From contig NZ_JAQIVI010000255.1 in NCBI RefSeq assembly GCF_028618695.1, positions 1 through 15,177 of the forward strand: 15,177 bases of DNA. Reading direction: 5' to 3'. The notes beneath the pieces are model-generated. The model did no database searches, was not told the origin of the DNA, and worked only from the letters and a program-made list of their open reading frames with translations. The stretch is from Natrinema soli. Lineage in GTDB: Archaea; Halobacteriota; Halobacteria; Halobacteriales; Natrialbaceae. Both the position numbers and the translations under genes were made by a program. Within the stretch, counting starts at the first letter, position 1; every line of letters starts with the position of its first letter. Of the stretch, positions 7,246 to 13,671 are shown one piece after another.

Positions 7246-8877
7246 CTAGTCAGTCTGGTATCGATCCGCGACCGAGTCGCGGAGTTCGGTCTTCTGAATC
7301 TTCTCCCCGTGTGGTCCCTCGGATCGAGGGAACTCATCGACGAATTCGACGTCCTCGGGGATCTTGTAGTCGGCCACGCGATCCTCGAGGAACGTCCGAA
7401 GTTCGGCGACGTCGAGATCGGGATCAGCGCGCTTGACGAACGCGACCGGTGCTTGGCCGTGTCTGGGGTGAGGTGCGCCGACGACCTGGGACAGTTCGAC
7501 GGCGGGGTGGTCGTCGATAACCGTCTCGATGTCCCGCGGCGTGACGATGAACCCGCGAACGCGGAGGGCGTCGTCGATTCGAGACTGGTAATAGAAGTAG
7601 CCGTCTCCGTCTCGGGTTCCGAGATCGCCGGTGTGGAACCAGCCGTCCCCGTCGACGACCGCCGCGGTTTTCTCGGGCTTCTCGTGATACTCGTTCATCA
7701 CGTTGTAGCCGCGGAGACAGATCTCGCCCTCCTCGCCCGGTGGCAGCGTCTCGTTGGTTTCGGGGTCGGCGATGCGGAGCTCGAGCTCCGGATGGATCGG
7801 TGGCCCGCCGACTTGCTTCCGCTGTTCGATCGAGTCCGACGGATCGCCGACGAAGATCTGGCTATTGCCCTCCGACAGGCCGTACGGCTGGACCAGGGGG
7901 AAGCCGAACGCGTCTTCCAGGTCCTCGAAGACGGTTTCGTCGTATCCCATGGTGATGAACCCGGCCGCCCCACACTCCATCGATGCGACTCGTTCCGGCT
8001 CGAAGGCGTCGTGGCGCCTCATCCGCAGGAGCATCGTCGCCAGCGCGGACATGTACGTCACCTCGTGGGACTCGATGAGTTCGATGGTTCGCTCGGCGTC
8101 GAAGTGGGTCTGAACGACCAGCGGAATGCCGTGAGCCAGCGCGCTCAGGAACATGTTGTACCCCCAGATACCGCAGAACGGGAGGACGCCCAGCGCGACG
8201 TCGTCCGCGGAGATATCGAAGAACTCGCCGACGTTGTAGGAGTGATTCAGTAGCGAGCGGTTGGACTGGAGACAGCCCTTCGGATCGCTCGTCGTCCCGC
8301 TGGTGTAGAATACGGTCGCTGGCGCGGACGGATCCGCGGCGGGCGAAATATCGTCCCCGTTCCGTTCTCGGTTTACGACGTCCCCGTAGCTCCGGGCTGC
8401 CGGGTAGTCCGAATGGTCCTCGAGGGCGATGACGTGGTTCAGCCCGCCGGTACTCTCGACGGCGACGGACTCGGGGTCGGTCTCACGGATTTCGGGGACG
8501 ATCTCCGAGAGCATCTCCAGATAGTCGTTGCCGAGGAACGACTCTTCGGTGAGCAACAGTTCGCAGTCGGAGTCGTCCAACATGTACTCCAGTTCGTGCG
8601 TGCGGTAGCGGGTATTGACGGCGACGACCGCCGCACCGAGATATGACGCGGCCAACTGCGCCGTTATCCACTCCGGTCGGTTGCCCAACCAGACGGCGAT
8701 ACGGTCGCCGGCCCCCACGCCGAGTTCCGACAGCGCCTCTGCCAGCGCCTCGCTCTCGGCGATCAATTCGCCGTAACTCGTCCGATCGTCCTCGAAGACG
8801 AGTGCCGTTCGATCCGGGTATCGGTCGGCGACGGCCGCGATTCCTTGATACACGGTGGCATCATTTCGCTCGAGCAT
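7246..8877 (-). CDS. Acyl-CoA synthetase (AMP-binding, ANL superfamily)
   Basis: This 543-residue cytoplasmic adenylate-forming ligase activates a carboxylic acid to its acyl-CoA through an acyl-AMP. Visible motifs are the P-loop YTSGTTSDPKG (191-201), the adenine-binding YGLSEG (332-337), the ribose-binding WFHTGD (413-418), the hinge region QSRIDDALRVRG (431-442) and the C-terminal KIQK with probable catalytic Lys526. Two places differ from the consensus: GGENVxP is RGFIVTP, and the residue before the catalytic Lys is Glu instead of Gly (HGEKIQK). The substrate is not predictable. I chose the ATG at 8877: a TTG nine codons upstream (8904) falls in the only TATA-like stretch (CTTTTGG, about 8902-8908, centred 27 nt before the ATG). 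It is 75 bp downstream of the other ligase gene and 83 bp upstream of the importer's first gene. Confidence 0.93.
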   Translation of the reverse strand: MLERNDATVYQGIAAVADRYPDRTALVFEDDRTSYGELIAESEALAEALSELGVGAGDRIAVWLGNRPEWITAQLAASYLGAAVVAVNTRYRTHELEYMLDDSDCELLLTEESFLGNDYLEMLSEIVPEIRETDPESVAVESTGGLNHVIALEDHSDYPAARSYGDVVNRERNGDDISPAADPSAPATVFYTSGTTSDPKGCLQSNRSLLNHSYNVGEFFDISADDVALGVLPFCGIWGYNMFLSALAHGIPLVVQTHFDAERTIELIESHEVTYMSALATMLLRMRRHDAFEPERVASMECGAAGFITMGYDETVFEDLEDAFGFPLVQPYGLSEGNSQIFVGDPSDSIEQRKQVGGPPIHPELELRIADPETNETLPPGEEGEICLRGYNVMNEYHEKPEKTAAVVDGDGWFHTGDLGTRDGDGYFYYQSRIDDALRVRGFIVTPRDIETVIDDHPAVELSQVVGAPHPRHGQAPVAFVKRADPDLDVAELRTFLEDRVADYKIPEDVEFVDEFPRSEGPHGEKIQKTELRDSVADRYQTD

Positions 8878-8952
8878 GGCATCTGTTTTCGGACCATCGA
8901 CCAAAAGTCCTCGCGTCGAGGGCGCTCGCGTATTCGATCGGCTGTTGAGGAA

Positions 8953-10506
8953 TCAGTTATCGTGTGCCTCCCGGTCCCAGTGATCGGGGCTCTCCGCCTC
9001 CTCTCGAGTCCGAAGCTTCTCCTTCTGGATCTTTCCCGTCGGCGTGTACGGAAACTCCTCGACGAACTCGATGTATCGCGGGATCTTGAACGGGGCGAGG
9101 TCGTCTCGACACCGGTCGACGATCTCCGCCTCGGAGAGTTCGCGGTCCGCCTCGACTCGAACGAGCGCCTTCACGACCTCGGTGTAGAACTCGTCCGGAC
9201 TCGGGATGACGGCGACTTCGTCGACCGCGTCGAGGGATTTGATGACGCCCTCGACCTCGTACGAAGAGACGTTCTCGCCCCCTCGTCGGACGATATCCTT
9301 CTTCCGATCCAGGAAGTAGACGAACCCGTCCTCGTCGATCTTCCCGTAGTCGCCGGTGTAGAACCAGCCGTCGACGATCGCCTCGTCGGTTTTCTCCGGC
9401 TGGCGATGGTAGCCGGCCATCACCGTCGGACACCGCTGGACGATTTCGCCCCGTTCACCCCGCGGAACCGCGTTCCCATCCCCGTCGACTATTCGGATCC
9501 GCTTCTCGGCCGGTGGAAGCCCGATACTGCCGATGCGACGCTTGTCCTCGTCGACGGGGTTGAGCACCAACAGCGGATCCTCGGTGAGGGAGTAGCCTTC
9601 GACGACCCGCAATCCGAATCGTTCCTCGAACGGTTCGATGAGTTCCGGCGGCGTCCCCGCCGAAAAGACCCGGTCGACGGGGTTGTCCGCGTCGTCGTCG
9701 GATCCGGGGCGGTTGTCCAGCATCTTCAGCATACTTCCCATGGCGTTGAACTCGGTGACGTCGTGCACTCGGCACCACTCCCACCAGCGGGAGGAGGAAA
9801 ACCGCTCGTAAATGACGACCTCCGCGCCCGCCGCGGCCGCACCGAGCAGCGAGTACACCTGGGCGTTCGCGTGGAAGAGGGGGAGTGCAGTCAGTAGCGT
9901 ATCCGCACCCGTCAGTCCCATCCGTTTCTGGAAGTCGACGGCGCTCACCGTCCAGTTTTCGTGCTGGCACTCGACGGCCTTCGGCGGGCCGGTCGTGCCC
10001 GACGTGTACATGTGGAGGCCGATCGACTCGGCGTCACCGTCGTGGGTCGGCCGCGTCGGGGATTGCTCGTCGGCCGCCGCCGGTAACGCGTCGTACCCCT
10101 CGGCGGGGTCCACGGTCACGATTCGCTCGACGGTCGTCTCGTCCGCCGCTTCGACGGCGACCTCGAGCAGGTCGCCCGTCGTCACCAGAATCGACGGCCG
10201 CGAGAGTTCGACCGAGTGGCGGAGTTCGGACGCCGTGTACTGGGGATTGGCAGGGGCCGTAACGCTATCGAGATAGGCGTTCGCGAACAGCAAGAATACG
10301 AATTCGGGGCGGTTCGGAAGGAATACGCCGACCCGATCACCGGATTCCACACCGAACGCCGAGAGCGCGTTCGCGTATCGTTTCGATCTGTCGGCCACTG
10401 CCTCGAACGTCCCGTCAGTACCGCCGCCGTCGTCCGGAACCGTCACGAACGGTTTCTCCGGCGTCTTTTCCACCCGCGACTCGAGGAGTTGCTCGATTCG
10501 CATCAT
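8953..10506 (-). CDS. CaiC-like acyl-CoA ligase (AMP-binding, ANL superfamily)
   Basis: This 517-residue ATP-dependent CoA ligase has the P-loop YTSGTTGPPK (167-176), the substrate-pocket segment ALPLFHANAQVYS (207-219), GYSLTED (304-310), WFYTGD (381-386), hinge RKKDIVRRGGENVSSYEVE (401-419) and catalytic Lys492 in PTGKIQK. The ERFSSSRWWEW block and DKRRIGSIG with GGENVSSYEVE recall crotonobetaine/carnitine-CoA ligases (CaiC type), but that subfamily covers many other acids, so I give no symbol. All catalytic motifs are intact. The frame stays open upstream to 10704, but the ATG pair at 10506/10503 begins the family-typical N-terminus, and a TATA-like box sits about 30 nt before it (10533-10540). 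It shares the region with a second ligase, a CoA-transferase and crotonases, which fits a pathway for an imported carboxylic acid. Confidence 0.93.
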   Translation of the reverse strand: MMRIEQLLESRVEKTPEKPFVTVPDDGGGTDGTFEAVADRSKRYANALSAFGVESGDRVGVFLPNRPEFVFLLFANAYLDSVTAPANPQYTASELRHSVELSRPSILVTTGDLLEVAVEAADETTVERIVTVDPAEGYDALPAAADEQSPTRPTHDGDAESIGLHMYTSGTTGPPKAVECQHENWTVSAVDFQKRMGLTGADTLLTALPLFHANAQVYSLLGAAAAGAEVVIYERFSSSRWWEWCRVHDVTEFNAMGSMLKMLDNRPGSDDDADNPVDRVFSAGTPPELIEPFEERFGLRVVEGYSLTEDPLLVLNPVDEDKRRIGSIGLPPAEKRIRIVDGDGNAVPRGERGEIVQRCPTVMAGYHRQPEKTDEAIVDGWFYTGDYGKIDEDGFVYFLDRKKDIVRRGGENVSSYEVEGVIKSLDAVDEVAVIPSPDEFYTEVVKALVRVEADRELSEAEIVDRCRDDLAPFKIPRYIEFVEEFPYTPTGKIQKEKLRTREEAESPDHWDREAHDN

Positions 10507-10523
10507 CGTTCTATGTGATAGGG

Positions 10524-10540
10524 TAACACCCACTAATACC
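10524..10540 (-). promoter_or_regulatory. TATA-like promoter of the CaiC-like ligase with a direct repeat
   Basis: The minus strand has GGTATTA (10534-10540) and GGTGTTA (10524-10530), two near-identical heptamers exactly 10 bp apart. The first forms the TATA-like region about 30 nt before the ATG at 10506. The 10-mer TAGTGGGTGT (10526-10535) inside it is shared with the importer promoter. Confidence 0.45.
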
Positions 10541-10669
10541 GTTTCGTTAGCGCTCCATCGTTCGATCGAGCGAAGCGATCCGCTGGCCTGTAACGGGATA
10601 GATGACGCAAGCGATAGCCGGACGGCGTGGATGACCGCCATCCGAGTACGGCCCGCCGTCGGCCGCGAA

Positions 10670-11662
10670 CTACGACAGGACGCGCTGCCAGTGTTCCTCG
10701 CCACGGTACGGCGCGTACAGCGAGATCCGATCGATGTGCGTGTACCGCTCTTCGATCTCGTCTCTGAGTTCGTCGTATGGCCCCTCGACAGAGAACGTCT
10801 CGACCATCTCGTCGGTGACGAGCGCGGGCATCTCGTCCCAGCGATCTTCGACCGACAGCTCGTGGAGGTCGTCGCAGACGTCCTCCCAGCCGTGGACCGC
10901 GAAGATTCGCTTGTAGGTCCGCGTCGATCCGTAGAACGCGATCTGTCGACGGATCTCCTCCCGCGCTCGCTCCCGCTCCGCGTCGGTCTCGCCGGTGATC
11001 GCGAACACGTTGGTCACCAGCGTCACGTCGTCCGAATCGCGATCGGCTCGAGCCGCACCTGCTTCGATGTCCGGGACGACCTCCCGTTCGATGTACTCTG
11101 GCGAGTTGAGCGGGTGGACGTGTAATCCGTCACAGCACTCTCCCGCGAGCGTGACGTTGTAGGAATTGATGCCCGCGATGTAAATCGGAACGCGGGGTCG
11201 CTCGATCGGTTCCGGACGCCAGTCCGCCGGACAGAGAGTGATCGAGTAGAAGTCGCCCTCGTAGCTGGGATGGCGGTCTTCCTCCCACGACGCCCAGATC
11301 TCCCGGAGCGCCTCGACGTACTCACGGAGTCGCGGTCCGGGCGAGTCCCACTCGACGTCGAATCGACGCTCGATGTGCCCCTTGACCTGCGTCCCCAGCC
11401 CCAGCACGAATCGGCCGTTCGCCAGAGACTGAACGTCCCACGCCGTGTAGGCCGTCACCATCGGGCTGCGGGGGAACGCGACCGTAATGGCCGTCCCGAT
11501 GTCCATTCGATCGCTCCCGTTCGCCAGCTGCGTCGTCAGCGTGAACGGCGAGTGCGTCGTCTCAGTGACCCACGCGCCGTCGAAACCCGCGTCCTCCGCC
11601 GACGCAGCGAGGTCGTCTGCCTCCGTGACGGCCGGTGAGGCGAGGTTTGCGTCAAACTTCAC
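10670..11662 (-). CDS. F420-dependent LLM-class oxidoreductase, MSMEG_2256-like (TIGR03617-type)
   Basis: This 330-residue luciferase-fold (TIM barrel) protein has the N-terminal MKFDANLASP, AEDAGFDGAWVTETTHSPF, GTAITVAFPRSPMVTAYTAWDVQSLANGRFVLGLGTQ and the HIERRFDVEW block. These match, from memory, the TIGR03617 group of predicted F420-dependent oxidoreductases. Haloarchaea make F420, so an F420-dependent redox step on a CoA ester or other pathway intermediate is plausible; the substrate is unknown. I chose GTG at 11662: it gives the family-typical start, and the TATA-like TTTATT at 11687-11692 is centred 28 nt before it. An upstream TTG at 11704 would lie above this box and is ruled out for that transcript. 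It stands alone between gaps of 117 bp and 163 bp, so it is probably its own transcript. Confidence 0.92.
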   Translation of the reverse strand: MKFDANLASPAVTEADDLAASAEDAGFDGAWVTETTHSPFTLTTQLANGSDRMDIGTAITVAFPRSPMVTAYTAWDVQSLANGRFVLGLGTQVKGHIERRFDVEWDSPGPRLREYVEALREIWASWEEDRHPSYEGDFYSITLCPADWRPEPIERPRVPIYIAGINSYNVTLAGECCDGLHVHPLNSPEYIEREVVPDIEAGAARADRDSDDVTLVTNVFAITGETDAERERAREEIRRQIAFYGSTRTYKRIFAVHGWEDVCDDLHELSVEDRWDEMPALVTDEMVETFSVEGPYDELRDEIEERYTHIDRISLYAPYRGEEHWQRVLS

Positions 11663-11682
11663 GCGTGTACCGTCACCGAAGA

Positions 11683-11700
11683 TCGGAATAAACCTTCCGA
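11683..11700 (-). promoter_or_regulatory. TATA-like box of the LLM gene inside a 6-bp inverted repeat
   Basis: TCGGAA (11683-11688) and TTCCGA (11695-11700) are reverse complements around a 6-nt spacer, and the minus-strand TATA-like TTTATT (11687-11692) lies in the middle. The centre is 28-30 nt before the GTG at 11662. The palindrome could be a repressor site over the TATA box, or chance. Confidence 0.5.
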
Positions 11701-11779
11701 GCAACTAGTCGGAGCCATCGGTCTTCGCGCGTCGGAGCAACGGGATTCCGACCACGGACTGGTCGCCGATCTGCTCGGG

Positions 11780-12229
11780 TCACTCGCGCTTTTGGATGAA
11801 GTGCGACGAGGTCATCTCGAGGACGACGGTATCGTCCTGCGTGAGAACGACCCACTCGAGATCGACGACGCCGCCGCGGTCGCTACTCGTCGGGGTGGTG
11901 TCCGAGACCTCGACGCGAGTTCGGATTTCGTCGCCGACCGAGACCGGGTTCACGAACTCGAGGTCTGCCACGCCCAGCATGGCCAGCCCCGTTCCCTCGA
12001 TCCATCCCGACCGGGAGAACAGGCCGAGCGAGTACGAGAGCGTCAGATAGCCGGGGACGATCCACGTCTCGTGGTCGGTTTCGCTGTCGAGGAACTGACG
12101 GCTCTCGAAGAGTGGCTCCTGCAGTCCGGTGAGTGCCAGAAACTGCCGGAGGTCCGATTCAGAGATGTACCGCCACGGCGACGCGTAGGAGTCACCGACG
12201 GTGAACTCCTCGAAATGCTTTCCGTCCAT
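11780..12229 (-). CDS. MaoC-like hotdog-fold protein lacking hydratase residues
   Basis: This 149-residue single hotdog domain resembles MaoC/FAS1-type dehydratases: FEEFTVGDSY at the N-terminus, YISESDLRQFLALTGL (21-36), the VPGYLTLSYSLGLF helix (58-71) and FVNPVSVGDEIRTRVEV (92-108), all typical of the family. In active (R)-specific enoyl-CoA hydratases the loop reads about TGDxNPLH, with catalytic Asp and His. Here it is TGLQEPLF, so Asp is Leu36 and His is Phe41, and the later HGxLTL is PGYLTL with Pro59. It therefore looks unable to hydrate by the known mechanism; a thioesterase, a binding role, or a partner subunit are alternatives. The ATG at 12229 is about 26 nt from a TATA-like box (12251-12260). 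It sits between the LLM and CoA-transferase genes. Confidence 0.85.
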   Translation of the reverse strand: MDGKHFEEFTVGDSYASPWRYISESDLRQFLALTGLQEPLFESRQFLDSETDHETWIVPGYLTLSYSLGLFSRSGWIEGTGLAMLGVADLEFVNPVSVGDEIRTRVEVSDTTPTSSDRGGVVDLEWVVLTQDDTVVLEMTSSHFIQKRE

Positions 12230-12250
12230 GCGGGGTGTTGGACGAGTCAG

Positions 12251-12260
12251 TATAAGTATT
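12251..12260 (-). promoter_or_regulatory. TATA-like box of the MaoC-like gene
   Basis: The minus strand reads AATACTTATA, centred about 26 nt before the ATG at 12229, with no Shine-Dalgarno sequence in between. This fits a leaderless transcript. Confidence 0.6.
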
Positions 12261-12345
12261 TGATCGGCGTCGGACGAGCAGCCCGGTCGTTCGACCCGTT
12301 CAGGGACGCGGCGATCGGACGACCGTTCTCGACCGTTGCCCCCGA

Positions 12346-13536
12346 TCAGCCGATGATTCCCGCCTCGCGCAGCGCCTCGATCTCGGCGTCGTCGTAGCCG
12401 AGTTCGCGGAGGGCGTGATGCGTGTCGGCACCGAGCGGCCGCGGATCGGTGTGGACCGGCGCGTCGAACTCGTCGAAGTCGACCGGATAGCGGATCACCG
12501 GAACCGAGTCGTCACCGTCAGCGGTGGTGAGTTCCTGCACCAACCCTTGTCGCTCGGTGTACTCGTCCTCGAGCGCCTCGAGGGTGTTCCGGACAGGGCC
12601 CGACGGAACGCCGTGTTCCTGCAGGATGTCGAACCACTCCGCGGTCGTCTTCCGGCGCATGATGTCGTCCGTGATCTCGTACAGTTCGTCCATGTTCGCC
12701 GTTCGATCGGCGCTCGTCTCGAATCGCGGATCCGCGACGAGGTCCTCCCGATCGATCGCGCGGCAGAACTTCGGCCAGAGTCCGTCGCTCGCGACGGCGA
12801 CCACGACGTACGAGTCGGCCGTCTCGTACACCTTGTACGGCGCGACGGTCGAGTGCCTGTTTCCGACGCGGGGATACGGTTCGTTTTCCACGCCGCTCGC
12901 GGTCGCACGGATCCCTAGCCAGGACATGATGCAGTTGAGCATCGATACCTCGATGTACTCCCCGCCGGCGTCGTTGACGTCTCGATCGTACAGCGCACCG
13001 GTGATCGCCTGGACGGCGTACATCGACGCCGCGATATCGGCGATCGGAATGGACGTGTTTATCGGTGGTCCATCTGGGTAGCCGTTGATGCTCATCGACC
13101 CGCTCATCGCCTGTGCTACCATGTCGTACGCAGGGTTGTCCTCGTAAATCGAGTCCGATGCGAACCCCTTGATCGAACAGTAAACGATCTCCGGGTTCGC
13201 CGCCGACACGGCGTCGTAGTCGAGGCCGAACCCCTCGGCCGTGCCGGCCTTGTAGTTCTCGACGAAGACGTCCGCCTCCTCGAGAAGTTCCATCACGAGG
13301 CGCTGCCCTCGATCCGAACGGAGGTCTACCTCGACAGAGCGCTTGTTTCGATTGAGCGCGACGAACTGGGAACTCACGCCGTCGACGAACGGCGCCAGGT
13401 TTCGAGAGATGTCCCCGGACTCCGGTCGTTCGACCTTCACCACGTCCGCACCCATGTCGCCGAGGTGCATCGTCGCCACCGGACCGGATACCATCTGGGA
13501 CAGGTCGACCACTGTGATCCCGTTCAGGAAGCTCAT
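12346..13536 (-). CDS. Family III (CaiB/BaiF) CoA-transferase-like protein with Asn at the catalytic Asp position
   Basis: This 396-residue protein is a full-length family III CoA-transferase: N-terminal GITVVDLSQMVSGPVATMHLGDMGADVVKVE (6-36), LNRNKRSVEVDL (61-72), NPAYDMVAQAMSGSMS (134-149), PIADIAASMYA (164-174), and the C-terminal EHGVPSGPV and RELGYDDAEIEALREAG segments. Family III enzymes move CoA between acids through an aspartyl anhydride. That Asp lies in a motif like VSMxDA (Asp169 in formyl-CoA transferase). Here the motif reads VSMLNC, and the codon for residue 201 is AAC, Asn. The rest of the fold is intact, so this is not decay; an inactive partner subunit or a changed mechanism is possible. 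The ATG at 13536 begins the family N-terminus and has a TATA-like GTAATTG (13559-13565) about 26 nt upstream. It is divergent from the racemase-like paralogue across 135 bp. Confidence 0.9.
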   Translation of the reverse strand: MSFLNGITVVDLSQMVSGPVATMHLGDMGADVVKVERPESGDISRNLAPFVDGVSSQFVALNRNKRSVEVDLRSDRGQRLVMELLEEADVFVENYKAGTAEGFGLDYDAVSAANPEIVYCSIKGFASDSIYEDNPAYDMVAQAMSGSMSINGYPDGPPINTSIPIADIAASMYAVQAITGALYDRDVNDAGGEYIEVSMLNCIMSWLGIRATASGVENEPYPRVGNRHSTVAPYKVYETADSYVVVAVASDGLWPKFCRAIDREDLVADPRFETSADRTANMDELYEITDDIMRRKTTAEWFDILQEHGVPSGPVRNTLEALEDEYTERQGLVQELTTADGDDSVPVIRYPVDFDEFDAPVHTDPRPLGADTHHALRELGYDDAEIEALREAGIIG

Positions 13537-13558
13537 ACACGGTGGATGATCCCGGACC

Positions 13559-13565
13559 CAATTAC
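13559..13565 (-). promoter_or_regulatory. Weak TATA-like box of the CoA-transferase-like gene
   Basis: The minus strand reads GTAATTG, centred about 26 nt before the ATG at 13536. It is short but is the only AT-rich stretch at the expected distance in the divergent intergenic region. Confidence 0.4.
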
Positions 13566-13639
13566 GTGTTTGGGCGTCGACCGCCGTTCGACCGCTGCGC
13601 GAACCCGATACGAACTCCTCCGCGATGATCCGATGCGAA

Positions 13640-13659
13640 CACATTTGACGACGAATGTG
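13640..13659. repeat. 6-bp inverted repeat upstream of the racemase-like gene
   Basis: CACATT (13640-13645) and AATGTG (13654-13659) are reverse complements with an 8-nt spacer. They lie 13-32 nt before the ATG at 13672, over the expected core promoter (the weak TATA-like ATTTGA, about 13643-13648). It may be an operator; chance is not excluded. Confidence 0.35.
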
Positions 13660-13671
13660 GTTCCCAGTACC

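Noticed and set aside
7204..8253. Long plus-strand open frame (349 codons) opposite the acyl-CoA synthetase gene
   Set aside because: It runs antisense to a gene with clear ligase motifs and has no recognisable domain. Such frames are common in high-G+C haloarchaeal DNA.
8845..9897. Long plus-strand open frame (350 codons) opposite the CaiC-like ligase gene
   Set aside because: It is antisense to well-supported coding sequence, and its translation shows no family pattern.
10545..10660. Short GATCG/CGATC and GGATG/CATCC inverted repeats in the gap between the ligase and LLM genes
   Set aside because: The arms are 5 bp and such GATCG-rich pairs occur throughout the window by composition.
10507..10704. 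N-terminal extension of the CaiC-like ligase by 66 residues
   Set aside because: The added residues do not resemble ligases, would overlap the LLM gene, and lie upstream of the TATA-like box at 10533-10540.
8953..13536. A dedicated carnitine (Cai) system, given a CaiC-like ligase, a CaiB-type transferase and crotonases
   Set aside because: These names cover broad families. No carnitine-specific transporter (CaiT) or CaiA-type dehydrogenase is present, and the importer is of Liv type.
13465..13671. N-terminal extension of the racemase-like protein by 69 residues
   Set aside because: It would overlap the start of the divergent gene, and the family N-terminus begins just after the ATG at 13672.
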